From positions 1-39,237 of the forward strand of contig JAFAFU010000015.1 of assembly GCA_023423335.1 (NCBI GenBank): 39,237 nt of DNA. The letters run 5' to 3'. The notes beneath the pieces were generated by a model, which worked only from the letters and a program-made list of their open reading frames with translations, was not told where the DNA came from and made no database searches. Below are positions 25,427 through 33,718 of the stretch, in pieces; the first letter of the stretch is position 1; each line of letters opens with the position of its first letter. A program made the translations under genes and the position numbers. The stretch comes from Bacillota bacterium. Lineage in GTDB: Bacteria > Bacillota > Clostridia > Lachnospirales > Lachnospiraceae.

Positions 25427-26589
25427 AGAGGATATGTATATTAACTGCAACCAGATCGGAATATGGTTTGTTAAAGCCTGTCATTCTAAAGCTGCGGACA
25501 CTATCGGAATTTGACATCAGGGTGGCGGTAACCGGAGCGCACCTGTCACCGGAGTTTGGACTTACCTATCTGGAGATCGAAAAGGATGGCATTCCCATCG
25601 ATGGAAGAATAGAGATGCTGCTAAGTGCCGACACACCAAGCTCCGTTACGAAGTCGATGGGAGTTGCTTTAATCGGCTTTGCAGACTATTTTGACAGATT
25701 AAGGCCGGATCTTCTCGTGGTCCTCGGGGACCGTTATGAGACCCTGGCCGTATGCATCGCGGCAATGAACCAGAGAATTCCGGTTGCCCATCTCTATGGG
25801 GGAGAAACCACGGAGGGCGCGGTGGATGAAAGCATAAGGCATGCCATTACAAAGCTCAGTTATCTCCATTTTACAAGCGCCGAACCGTACCGGCAGCGTG
25901 TTCTCCGGCTGGGAGAGCACCCGGACAGGGTTTTTTGCGTAGGGGCGGTCGGGATTGAAAATGCTCTCCATCAGAACCTGCTCCGTAAGTCCGAGCTGGA
26001 GGCAGAGCTTCATTTTTCTCTTGATGTACCCTATGCGGTGATTACCTTCCATCCGGTTACGCTGGAGGAGCATAGTGCAAAGGAGCAGACGACGGAATTA
26101 TTGGAGGCTTTGCGGGCATTTCCGGATATGAAATTTATCTTTACCAAAGCAAATGCGGATGCTGACGGGAGAATCATCAACAGCAGCATTGATGCGTTTG
26201 TCGCAGCCAATCAGAATGCGGCCGTATATACTTCTCTGGGCAGCGGCCTGTATCTCAGTGCATTAAAATACTGCCATATGGTAATCGGCAATTCTTCCAG
26301 CGGATTGATTGAGGCCCCCAGCTTCGGTATTCCCTCCGTTAACATTGGTGACCGTCAGAAGGGAAGACTGCAGGCCGCCGGTACGATTAATTGCAGACCC
26401 TGCCGGGATGATATCGAACAGGCTGTCAGGCTTGCGCTGACCCCGGAATTCAGGGAGCTTGCGGCAGCGGCGGTCAATCCCTACGGCGACGGCAATACCT
26501 CAGGAAAGATCGTGTCGGTACTCCGGGAATTTCTGCTGGAGGACAGAATTCATATTAAGAAAAGCTTTTATGACGGTGAGGTGACCTGA
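25423..26589 (+). CDS. neuC: Hydrolysing nucleotide-sugar 2-epimerase, LegG/NeuC
   Basis: 388-residue hydrolysing 2-epimerase of the NeuC/LegG type. It releases the nucleotide from a UDP- or GDP-linked 2-acetamido sugar and inverts C2, giving the mannose-configured sugar used by the NeuB-like synthase. Visible motifs are ILTATRSEYGLLKPV, VTGAHLSPEFG, LVVLGDRYETLA, HLYGGETTEGAVDESIRHAITKLS in segments, VTFHPVTLEE-type sequence (ITFHPVTLEEHS), and NSSSGLIEAPSFGIPSVNIGDRQKGR in segments. It is coupled to neuB by ATGA and adjoins legF. Confidence 0.93.
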   Translation: MKRICILTATRSEYGLLKPVILKLRTLSEFDIRVAVTGAHLSPEFGLTYLEIEKDGIPIDGRIEMLLSADTPSSVTKSMGVALIGFADYFDRLRPDLLVVLGDRYETLAVCIAAMNQRIPVAHLYGGETTEGAVDESIRHAITKLSYLHFTSAEPYRQRVLRLGEHPDRVFCVGAVGIENALHQNLLRKSELEAELHFSLDVPYAVITFHPVTLEEHSAKEQTTELLEALRAFPDMKFIFTKANADADGRIINSSIDAFVAANQNAAVYTSLGSGLYLSALKYCHMVIGNSSSGLIEAPSFGIPSVNIGDRQKGRLQAAGTINCRPCRDDIEQAVRLALTPEFRELAAAAVNPYGDGNTSGKIVSVLREFLLEDRIHIKKSFYDGEVT

Positions 26590-27285
26590 TTGAAAAATCT
26601 GGCAATCATTCCGGCGAGAAGCGGCTCCAAGGGAATTCCGGATAAGAATATCCGGCTTCTGAATGGAAAACCCCTGTTGGCCTATACGGTAGAAGCCGCG
26701 ATTAAGTCACGGCTGTTCGGGGAAATCATACTATCCACAGATTCGGAAGAATACGCCCGGATCGGACGGGAATGGGGGGCCGAAGTACCCTTCCTTCGCA
26801 GCCGTATAAATTCTTCCGACACAGCCTCCTCCTGGGATGCGGCGAAGGAGGTGCTAAGGGGCTGCCGGGCCTCCGGCAGGGAATATGATACCGTGGCACT
26901 GCTTCAGCCCACCTCTCCCTTACGGAACCATAGGGATATCATCAACGGTTATCAGTTGATGGAGGGAAAGAATGCCAATGCGGTAGCCGGTGTATGTGAG
27001 ACGGAGCATTCCCCCCTGTGGTGCAATACCCTGCCGGAGGACGGATCGCTGAAGGATTTTATCCGCCAGGACATCCTTTGTAAGCCAAGGCAGAGCCTGC
27101 CAAGGTTTTACCGTTTGAATGGTGCACTGTACATTGTAAGAGCGGAGGATATCCTGTCCGGAGTAAATATATACCGGGATGGATGCTATGCGCTAATTAT
27201 GCCGAAGGAGCGTTCCGTTGATATCGATCTTGAGATCGATTTTCTTGTTGCAGGCCTCCTGTTATCGGAATTGGAGGCTATTTAG
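26590..27285 (+). CDS. legF: CMP-nonulosonate cytidylyltransferase, LegF/NeuA
   Basis: 231-residue cytidylyltransferase activating a nonulosonate with CTP to its CMP form. The CTP-binding motif AIIPARSGSKGIPDKNI is at 4-20, LSTDSEEYA follows, then LLQPTSPLRNHRDI, RLNGALYI and the C-terminal DIDLEIDF. It starts with TTG at 26590 directly after the neuC stop; GGTGAGG stands about seven bases before. It is the last gene of the polysaccharide run. A second, partial cytidylyltransferase lies at the left edge of the window. Confidence 0.92.
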   Translation: MKNLAIIPARSGSKGIPDKNIRLLNGKPLLAYTVEAAIKSRLFGEIILSTDSEEYARIGREWGAEVPFLRSRINSSDTASSWDAAKEVLRGCRASGREYDTVALLQPTSPLRNHRDIINGYQLMEGKNANAVAGVCETEHSPLWCNTLPEDGSLKDFIRQDILCKPRQSLPRFYRLNGALYIVRAEDILSGVNIYRDGCYALIMPKERSVDIDLEIDFLVAGLLLSELEAI

Positions 27286-27313
27286 AGGATTTATTTCTCC
27301 CTGTAGAAAACAG

Positions 27314-27342
27314 TTGCAATTATTACGTCACTATGGTAGTAT
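27314..27342 (+). promoter_or_regulatory. Promoter of the amino-acid-binding-protein gene
   Basis: TTGCAA (27314-27319), 17 bp, TAGTAT (27337-27342). The downstream stretch ATGGTAAAGTGCTAA and the TATGG before the -10 recur at the same spacing before the permease gene at 30320-30348. Alignment of both upstream regions needs no gaps. This supports a shared promoter or operator. Confidence 0.7.
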
Positions 27343-27385
27343 GGTAAAGTGCTAAAAAAGAATTATGAAAACAGGGAGGAATATT

Positions 27386-28198
27386 ATGAAGAAAAGATTG
27401 TTTGCCATTGCATTGGCGGTGCTTGCTGTTCTCAGCCTGGCTGCCTGCGGCTCCAAAAAGGGCGGAGAAGATGAATCAATGAAATACATAAAGGATAATA
27501 AGAAGCTGATCCTGGGTTTGGATGATTCCTTTGCACCGATGGGTTATCGGGATGATGCCGGTAATATCATAGGCTTTGATATCGATCTGGCAACCGCGGT
27601 ATGTGAGAAGCTGGGTGTGGAACTGGTTCTCCAGCCGATTGACTGGGAGACGAAGGAAGTGGAATTGAATACGAAGAATATTGACTGTATCTGGAATGGT
27701 TTTTCCGTTACGGAGGAACGTCTTAAGAATTTGACGATGTCAGAGCCATACATGGAAAACAGCATCTCCCTGGTCGTTGTAAATGGCAGCGATATTAAGA
27801 CCAAGGAAGATATGGCCGGCAGGAAGCTGGCAGTACAGAGCGGCTCTTCCGCGGAAGAAGCATTGAATGCCGAAGAGAACAAGGACTTCAAGGATTCTCT
27901 GGCGGAAGTCATCGGCCTCAGCGAATATGCGACCGCATTACTGGATCTGGAGACCGGCAGCTCGGATGCGGTACTGATGGATTCCATAATGGCGAATTAT
28001 ATGATCAATGATCTTGGGAAGGATTATGTGGTTCTTTCTGACAGTCTTGTGGCTGAGGAATATGCGATCGGCTTCCGTAAGGGTGAGGAAGAACTTTGCA
28101 CGGCGGTAGAGGATGCATTAAAGGCTTTAAAGAAAGAGGGAACCGTTGCCGAAATCGCAACCAAATGGTTCGGCTCCGATGTAACGATCATTAAATAA
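27386..28198 (+). CDS. Amino-acid ABC transporter substrate-binding lipoprotein
   Basis: 270-residue lipoprotein of the family-3 solute-binding type. The signal peptide ends in the lipobox LAAC with the lipidated cysteine at C21. The mature part has LILGLDDSFAPMGYRDDAGNIIGFDIDLA in segments, WNGFSVTEERLKN and AVQSGSSAEEAL, all typical of polar amino acid or cystine binders. GGGAGG at 27374-27379 supports ATG 27386 over the ATG at 27365. A terminator follows. Its permease and ATPase are encoded 2.2 kb downstream under a matching promoter, with one unrelated-looking gene between them. Ligand not assignable. Confidence 0.9.
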   Translation: MKKRLFAIALAVLAVLSLAACGSKKGGEDESMKYIKDNKKLILGLDDSFAPMGYRDDAGNIIGFDIDLATAVCEKLGVELVLQPIDWETKEVELNTKNIDCIWNGFSVTEERLKNLTMSEPYMENSISLVVVNGSDIKTKEDMAGRKLAVQSGSSAEEALNAEENKDFKDSLAEVIGLSEYATALLDLETGSSDAVLMDSIMANYMINDLGKDYVVLSDSLVAEEYAIGFRKGEEELCTAVEDALKALKKEGTVAEIATKWFGSDVTIIK

Positions 28199-28242
28199 AT
28201 GGGGCTCGTACCTTGATTAAACCACACATAATAATATAAGCT

Positions 28243-28285
28243 AACATCCCGGACGATAAGCAGATATCGAACCGGGATGTTTTTG
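28243..28285 (+). terminator. Rho-independent terminator after the binding-protein gene
   Basis: AACATCCCGG (28243-28252) pairs with CCGGGATGTT (28272-28281), followed by a run of five T. It stands 45 bases after the stop codon of the binding-protein gene. Confidence 0.85.
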
Positions 28286-28545
28286 TTCCGCTCATGGCAA
28301 AGCACCGGTAGATTTCTTAATATTCCGCTCGTAAGTCCCTTTTAGAAGATATATAGTATTGATACATAAAATTGCGGTATTGCCTGTCGGATAAAGGAAG
28401 ACAAAGAATATAATATCTATTATAATAAAGGTGGGACGGAATTTAAACTGATTCTGGAGGATATGATATATAGGTACTAATAGGAAATATCGGTGCGTTG
28501 TACCTAAGACACCTTGACGGCACTTTGAATATAAGGAGATTCATC
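28286..28545. other. Intergenic stretch without a recognisable gene
   Basis: About 260 bases between the terminator and the zinc-ribbon gene. I see two TATAAT sequences (28409-28414 and 28421-28426), but neither has a credible -35 box at normal distance. A promoter for the next gene is probably here but cannot be fixed. Confidence 0.4.
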
Positions 28546-30303
28546 ATGATATGTGGTAATTGCGGACATAAGGAGGAAGCCGGAAGTAAGTTCTGCCATA
28601 ACTGCGGCAGTCGTATCGGGGCACCGGGTTTAGGGCAGGAGGTATTTCAGATTGAAGATGATCCGGGCTTTGCCAGCAGGGAATCGGAATATATTAAGCC
28701 GATGCTCCTGAGAGAAGCAGGCCGGGCGGCCGGACCCGAGGATCAGGAGATGGGGCAGCATGGATCTCATGGAATACGCCGGGGTAATATTTGGCTGGGA
28801 CGAAAGAGGTTATTCGGGTGGTCGGCGGTACTGGCAGCGGCGATCCTGATCATTATTATTCTGTACAGGAAAGAAGAGCAGCCGGTGTTTTATGAGATAT
28901 CCGATCACGCAATTCAGATATTCAGCACCGAGCAGGAAACCTATGTTTTAAACAGGGAGGGAGTGGTACTCCATAGTATAAATCAACCCTGTTATCCGTA
29001 TTACTCCAGTGACAAAAGTGCGGCAATTTTGATAAGAACGGAATTTTCCTTCAGAACAGGCGCCGAACTGGAGAATAATTTATATTATGTGAATGAGAAC
29101 GAACTGGTAGAGCTGGGTAACGGAAGCTTCACATTTGATTTGTCTGCGAACGGTAAGTTTGCCGTCTATTCCAGACTTATGGAGGGGAATAAATCAGGTC
29201 TTTATCTGTATGATGTGGACAAGCAGGAAGAGACCCTGCTGGATTATTCTGCGGATAGAATGTATGCGATGGTTCGAATGTCGCCGGACGGTCAGATCAT
29301 AACCTATGCGGCCATTAATACCTCGGTCAATCCGAACACACGAACGGCAATACATGAAGCCTTCATCATCAGAAAAGGGAAGGAGCCGGAATCTCTGGGA
29401 AATGAACTCATCGTTCTGGCAGTATCAAACCGGGAAGATTATTTGTATTATGTAAAATATCACGATATAACGGCCACTTCCCTTTGCGTATTAAGTCATG
29501 GCAGAGAAAAAGTATTATCGGAAAAACTTGATGAAAATCTATTCGCTGTTGCACTGAACGGGGATTATTCCGAGATTCTGTATTCCGATCAGGGTAAAAC
29601 CTATATTTATACGGATGAGGGCAAAGAGCTGCCGGTTGCGGATACTGCTGTCCAAGATGTTATATTGCCCGAAAGTAATTCGGAATTCGAAAGTCTTTTA
29701 CTGCAGGGAATCAGGGTATACCAATTTGATTCCTTCCGGAATAAAGTGATCCGGTGCAATGACGGCACTTTGAGGGTGATCGGTAACGGGTATGCTGCCG
29801 ATGAAATCGGCAAGGCAGACTCCGTTCGGGAAATATTTCTGTCCAAGGATGGTAACCGCCTTATTTATCGCGCATCCGGCGGTAAGATTATGAAGGTGGA
29901 GGATTTGAAAGGTAATTTTAAAGCGGATACCCTCGTTTCACAGGCGGATATCTGTGTAGCAGCCGGGGATTTATCTGAGGTTTATTACCTTTTGGGGGAT
30001 AAACTGTATTATAAATATGATCAGTCAGACCCTAAGCCGGTGGCGGAGAGAATATATAATATATATGGTAATACGGATCACACGGGAGTCTTCTTTATGA
30101 ACAACTATAGCGGGGCAAAAGGGACGCTTTATTACAGCACGAACGGAAACGAGCCGGTAACGGTAATAGAGGAAGCAATGATCCGGCAAATAACCGAAAC
30201 ACAAATCGGTATTGTTGTAAGGAGCAATAGAAATGAATATTATTATAATCCGGAGGGTATGATTATGAATCGGATCAGTCCGGAAGAAAAGGATGGAAAT
30301 TAA
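28546..30303 (+). CDS. Zinc-ribbon membrane-anchored protein with propeller-like extracellular part
   Basis: 585-residue protein. Residues 1-22 form a zinc ribbon (C3, C6, C17, C20). A polar linker is followed by one membrane helix (about 88-107, LFGWSAVLAAAILIIIILY). The remaining ~475 residues are extracytoplasmic, with repeated beta-strand-rich units such as NLYYVNENELVELGNGSF, LYLYDVDKQEETLL and a MSPDGQIITYAA segment that recall TolB/WD40-like propellers. AAGGAG at 28533-28538 fixes ATG 28546. It lies between the binding-protein gene and its permease. Function unknown; sensing or wall-associated scaffolding are guesses. Confidence 0.8.
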   Translation: MICGNCGHKEEAGSKFCHNCGSRIGAPGLGQEVFQIEDDPGFASRESEYIKPMLLREAGRAAGPEDQEMGQHGSHGIRRGNIWLGRKRLFGWSAVLAAAILIIIILYRKEEQPVFYEISDHAIQIFSTEQETYVLNREGVVLHSINQPCYPYYSSDKSAAILIRTEFSFRTGAELENNLYYVNENELVELGNGSFTFDLSANGKFAVYSRLMEGNKSGLYLYDVDKQEETLLDYSADRMYAMVRMSPDGQIITYAAINTSVNPNTRTAIHEAFIIRKGKEPESLGNELIVLAVSNREDYLYYVKYHDITATSLCVLSHGREKVLSEKLDENLFAVALNGDYSEILYSDQGKTYIYTDEGKELPVADTAVQDVILPESNSEFESLLLQGIRVYQFDSFRNKVIRCNDGTLRVIGNGYAADEIGKADSVREIFLSKDGNRLIYRASGGKIMKVEDLKGNFKADTLVSQADICVAAGDLSEVYYLLGDKLYYKYDQSDPKPVAERIYNIYGNTDHTGVFFMNNYSGAKGTLYYSTNGNEPVTVIEEAMIRQITETQIGIVVRSNRNEYYYNPEGMIMNRISPEEKDGN

Positions 30304-30319
30304 TAATTCCAACTTACAA

Positions 30320-30348
30320 TTGAATTCAAAACCGTGGTATGGTAATAT
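30320..30348 (+). promoter_or_regulatory. Promoter of the amino-acid permease-ATPase pair
   Basis: TTGAAT (30320-30325), 17 bp, TAATAT (30343-30348), aligned without gaps to the promoter at 27314-27342. It shares TATGGTA-x-TATGGTAAAGTGCTAA across and after the -10. The match beyond the hexamers suggests a common regulator or start-site element. Confidence 0.7.
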
Positions 30349-30418
30349 GGTAAAGTGCTAACAGAGTAACAAATCAATCTGTTTTATTCATTCGATCCTA
30401 TTACCGGAGGTTATGATA

Positions 30419-31066
30419 ATGATTCCCATGGAGCTATTGATACCGGAGATGCTGAAAGCTACCGTCTGGGTAGTTAAAATATTTATCTTGACCATTCTTT
30501 TTTCCATACCGCTGGGCTTTCTTGTTGCGCTGGCAAGACGCAGCCGGCTATGGATTATCAGTTTTCCGACGAGAATCTATCAGCTGATTTTCCGAGGGAC
30601 ACCTTTGATGCTTCAGCTGATTTTTTTCATGTACGGACCCTACTACATAGCCGGCTTTACCTTCAGCCGATTTACTGCCTGTATCCTGGCTTTTACGGTT
30701 AATTACGCGGCTTATTTCGGCGAGATCTTCCGCGGGGGAATTGCGGCAATTCCAAAGGGGCAGTATGAAGCAGCCAAGGTTTTAGGCTTTACCAAATTCC
30801 AGACCTTTATGAGGATTATACTGCCGCAGGTGATAAAGCATGTTATTCCGGCCACCGGGAATGAGCTGATGACCTTGGTGAAGGATACCTCCCTGGCTCA
30901 GGTTATCGCAATACCGGAGCTGTTCAAGGTGGCCTCCAATGCAGGCTCCAGATATTTTTCCACGGTTCCCATCATTATCGCAGGCGTCTTTTACCTGTTT
31001 ATGAATACTGTGGTGGAGATTTCCTTTAAGCTGATTGAGAAGAAGATGAATTATTATAGAAGCTGA
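30419..31066 (+). CDS. Amino-acid ABC transporter permease
   Basis: 215-residue inner-membrane permease of the HisM/GlnP family with about five hydrophobic segments. The family signatures are RGTPLMLQLIFFMYG near the second span and the cytoplasmic EAA loop QYEAAKVLGFTKFQTFMRIILPQ (in segments), followed by NELMTLVKDTSLAQVI. ATG 30419 is eight bases from GGAGG (30406-30410); the ATG at 30413 is too close. It forms an operon with the ATPase gene 17 bases on, and probably works with the binding protein at 27386. Confidence 0.92.
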   Translation: MIPMELLIPEMLKATVWVVKIFILTILFSIPLGFLVALARRSRLWIISFPTRIYQLIFRGTPLMLQLIFFMYGPYYIAGFTFSRFTACILAFTVNYAAYFGEIFRGGIAAIPKGQYEAAKVLGFTKFQTFMRIILPQVIKHVIPATGNELMTLVKDTSLAQVIAIPELFKVASNAGSRYFSTVPIIIAGVFYLFMNTVVEISFKLIEKKMNYYRS

Positions 31067-31083
31067 GAGCAGGAGGAGACGGC

Positions 31084-31842
31084 ATGCTGTTAATAGCAGA
31101 GAATTTACAAAAACAATTTGATGGTACGGATGTACTGAAAGATATCTCCATGAATGTGAAGGAAGGGGAGGTAGTGGCCATTATCGGTCCTTCCGGTTCC
31201 GGAAAATCAACCCTGCTTCGCTGTCTGACCCAGCTGGAGAGGGTGGACTGCGGAAGGATTGAGGTGTGCGGACAGCAGATGGTGGAGACCATCGGCTCGA
31301 AGGCTGTCTATGCGGACAATAAGACCCTTCATGACATCATCCTGAAGGTAGGCCTGGTGTTCCAGAATTTTAACCTGTTTCCTCATTATTCGGTGCTTAA
31401 AAATATCGTGGATGCACTGGTTAAAGTTCTTGGGCTTGACAAAGAACAGGCGGCTCAGAAGGCAAGAGAGCTTCTGGAGAAGATGAATCTGGCGGAACGG
31501 GCAGGAGCCTATCCCTTTGAATTATCCGGAGGTCAGCAGCAGAGAGTTGCAATCGCCAGAGCACTGGCCATGAATCCGAGGATACTATTCTTCGATGAAC
31601 CTACCTCAGCCTTGGATCCCGAACTGACAGGGGAGATATTGAAGGTTATCAGAGAATTGGCAAGGGAGAAGATGACAATGGTTATCGTAACCCATGAGAT
31701 GGCCTTTGCCAGGGATGTGGCCGACCGGGTCATCTTCATGGATAATGGCTATATCGTAGAGCAGGGTACCCCGGAGGAGGTATTCGGCAATTCCGTAAAC
31801 CAGAGAACCAGGGACTTCCTGCAAAGGTTTAACCAGGGATAA
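31084..31842 (+). CDS. Amino-acid ABC transporter ATP-binding protein
   Basis: 252-residue ATPase of the GlnQ/HisP family. Walker A GPSGSGKST is at 35-43, the Q-loop is in LVFQNFNLFPHYSVLKNI, the signature LSGGQQQRVAIARAL lies near 150, Walker B is ILFFDEPTSALDPE, and the switch histidine is in VIVTHEMAFARDVAD. An insertion after the first beta-strand block (VETIGSKAVYADNKTLHDIILK, in part) lengthens it slightly. A GGAGGAG ribosome site precedes ATG 31084. A terminator follows 40 bases after the stop. Confidence 0.94.
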   Translation: MLLIAENLQKQFDGTDVLKDISMNVKEGEVVAIIGPSGSGKSTLLRCLTQLERVDCGRIEVCGQQMVETIGSKAVYADNKTLHDIILKVGLVFQNFNLFPHYSVLKNIVDALVKVLGLDKEQAAQKARELLEKMNLAERAGAYPFELSGGQQQRVAIARALAMNPRILFFDEPTSALDPELTGEILKVIRELAREKMTMVIVTHEMAFARDVADRVIFMDNGYIVEQGTPEEVFGNSVNQRTRDFLQRFNQG

Positions 31843-31879
31843 CGGAGATAACAATTTATAAATAAGTGAAATTAGACTA

Positions 31880-31937
31880 TCCCGGTTCTTACTGATTACT
31901 GGCATATCAGCCATTTAGTAAGAACCAGGATCATTTT
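31880..31937 (+). terminator. Terminator after the amino-acid ABC operon
   Basis: GGTTCTTACT (31884-31893) pairs with AGTAAGAACC (31917-31926), extended by ATCC/GGAT around one mismatch, followed by ATTTTT. It also stands just beyond the stop of the convergent peptidase gene, so it may work in both directions. Confidence 0.75.
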
Positions 31938-31947
31938 TAAAATGCGT

Positions 31948-32595
31948 TTAATTGAGGCAGAACAGCTTTGTAGTTTGTAAATATAAACTCTTGGCATAGC
32001 TATCAGAATAAGCATTATCATACCAAGTTTGAGAAGAACCATTTAAATCCTGGTCTTCATTCCCAATAATGATATATCCGTTGTGTGGCCCCATACTTCC
32101 GCTAGAATGTGCATAATATATTTTAGTTACCCTACCCGAAGAGTTTTTGTCTAAACTATAAATTACGATCACATGACCTTCGAATTTTATTGTGCAGCCA
32201 GCGGTTATGTCAGCAGCCCGATAGATTAATGTCCCATATTGAGTACTTGTAAGATTACCAGACCATATACCACTTGAATATGGCAGCGATATTCCGAATA
32301 CTCCTTCAAAATAAGTTCTAACACTTCCATTAGATGCTTCATTTAATACATAATACGCAAGCCCTGAGCAGTCAACGCCGCACTTATCAGGATTAGAATT
32401 CATGTAGCTTTGAATTTGAGCTGCTGTTTTTGAAGAACCGCCCCTCCAAGTGTTAATTGTGGTTGCAATTTCTGAGGGTAAATTCTTGCCATCCCAGTAA
32501 TACGGAATTTGTATTCCCTGCATTCCTAGATAGATTTGTGAAAAATTAGTATATTCTTCACACTTTTGTCTTAAAGTTATTGCGGATATACCCAT
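31948..32595 (-). CDS. NlpC/P60-like cysteine peptidase (endolysin-like)
   Basis: 215-residue protein. The cysteine-nucleophile motif CGVDCSGLAYYV (C76) and the FEGHVIVIYSLD segment (H141), followed by IYYAHSSGSMGP (H163), are the catalytic arrangement of NlpC/P60-type peptidoglycan hydrolases. There is no signal peptide and no obvious wall-binding repeat, as in phage endolysins that need a holin. AAAGGAG fixes the start at 32595, since it lies inside the codons after the ATG at 32613. A promoter matching that of the sigma gene lies 50 bases before the start. The gene is very AT-rich compared with its neighbours. A secreted toxin-like role is an alternative. Confidence 0.72.
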   Translation of the reverse strand: MGISAITLRQKCEEYTNFSQIYLGMQGIQIPYYWDGKNLPSEIATTINTWRGGSSKTAAQIQSYMNSNPDKCGVDCSGLAYYVLNEASNGSVRTYFEGVFGISLPYSSGIWSGNLTSTQYGTLIYRAADITAGCTIKFEGHVIVIYSLDKNSSGRVTKIYYAHSSGSMGPHNGYIIIGNEDQDLNGSSQTWYDNAYSDSYAKSLYLQTTKLFCLN

Positions 32596-32644
32596 AGATT
32601 TTACTCCTTTCATTATATGAATTTTATCTTAAGTTACATATAAA

Positions 32645-32678
32645 AAGGACATAGTTCAGGAGTAAATGTAAACTTATT
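32645..32678 (-). promoter_or_regulatory. Sigma-islet promoter before the peptidase gene
   Basis: On the - strand: TTTACA (complement of 32667-32672), 16 bp, GTCCTT (complement of 32645-32650). It lies within a 15-base stretch AATAAGTTTACATTT that is identical to one before the sigma gene. It overlaps the stop codon of the holin-like gene and ends 50 bases before the peptidase start. Confidence 0.65.
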
Positions 32679-33066
32679 TGTTATTATTATCTTTTTTATT
32701 ATTTTCATCTTTTGAGCCTTTACTAATATTTTTTTTACTGTTTATATCAGATTTGTACTCCTTATCAAATAAATTATAACGAATAATTATTTTATGTAGT
32801 TTCTCCCATCCATACATTGATACATATGATACGAAAAAACTGGTAATAATCATACCTGTTATCATATACCATAAAACGGGTGAATTTGTGTATGATACAT
32901 AAGCAAAATATGATATCAAACATAATATCAGCGATGTAGTAATTACCTGTAGATCGGTCGGAATTAACTTAAAAGGTTTAATCTTTTTTGTCATTTCTAT
33001 AATGATTGATACTAATATTGCTAATATACATATATAATTTATAAATAATGTTAAGTAATTTGCCAT
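32674..33066 (-). CDS. Holin-like small membrane protein
   Basis: 130-residue protein with three hydrophobic segments: about 4-25 (LTLFINYICILAILVSIII), 37-58 (VITTSLILCLISYFAYVSY) and 63-85 (LWYMITGMIITSFFVSYVSMY). A highly charged Lys/Asp/Asn-rich tail follows. This topology and the short length fit a phage-type holin of the kind found beside endolysins and clostridial toxin or bacteriocin genes (TcdE, UviB). AAAAGGAG fixes the start at 33066; the ATG at 33096 lies before the ribosome site. It sits between a sigma-factor gene and a peptidase gene on the same strand. The assignment is by topology and context. Confidence 0.65.
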   Translation of the reverse strand: MANYLTLFINYICILAILVSIIIEMTKKIKPFKLIPTDLQVITTSLILCLISYFAYVSYTNSPVLWYMITGMIITSFFVSYVSMYGWEKLHKIIIRYNLFDKEYKSDINSKKNISKGSKDENNKKDNNNK

Positions 33067-33138
33067 AGTACTTCTCCTTTTATGTTTTATAATCAATTTA
33101 AATTTTTGATTAATATGTAGTGTTTATAAATATAGTAA

Positions 33139-33659
33139 TTATATTAAGTTCTTCCTCATATTGATTAAAGCGGCGTTTTTACATTTGTTAACAGCTTGTC
33201 TTGATAGTTTCAGCATACGTGCTATTTCACAAATTGAATAGCCATGAAAAAAAATAATATTATGATACATTTCTGTTTTCCAGGTAATTTATTAATTGTA
33301 TCATATAAGATAGAATTTTCTTGATAATTTGTACCAATTATTTTATCAGAGAAATCTGGAATCAAAATAAATTTATCCCTATATAAATTCTTTTTTATTG
33401 ATAGGTTAATATAATGATTTTTTATTGAACTATTAATATATGATATAATCATAGCTTCATTAACAAATTCAGGTATTTTATATAATGTAATTAAAAAATG
33501 TTCTAACAAATCATTAATTGCATCTTCATAACCTAATAACTTTGAATATTTAATTAATAGTCTATTAAATTTTTGGATCATATATATTATACTTTCCTCA
33601 TTCCTTTCCTTGCATAGTTTTATATGTTCTGACAGCCTTTTTTCTGACAGCTTTTCCAT
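33139..33659 (-). CDS. UviA/TcdR-like alternative sigma factor, frame broken at an A8 run
   Basis: Region 2 of a small sigma-70-type factor is visible in FNRLLIKYSKLLGYEDAINDLLEHF (in part) and the later ISYINSSIKNHYINL, followed by LPGKQKCIII. In the plain frame the protein ends at 33222, just after FFFMAIQFVK. One extra T in the T8 run (A8 on the + strand, 33247-33254), or a -1 slip, continues into HGYSICEIARMLKLSRQAV NKCKNAALINMRKNLI, a clear region-4 helix-turn-helix, ending at 33139 (about 173 residues). I start at ATG 33659, eight bases after GGGGAG. Whether the break is real, programmed or a sequencing error is open. It is presumably the activator of the two matching promoters here. 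Confidence 0.7.
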
Positions 33660-33718
33660 TTTCGACACTCCCCTCCAACTATACATATTATGTATATAAA
33701 TGAGATTATATGTAAGTT

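Noticed and set aside
28380..28426. Promoter for the zinc-ribbon gene from TTGCCT and TATAAT
   Set aside because: The spacing between the boxes is 23 bases, too long, and the other TATAAT at 28421 has no -35 box at 16-18 bases.
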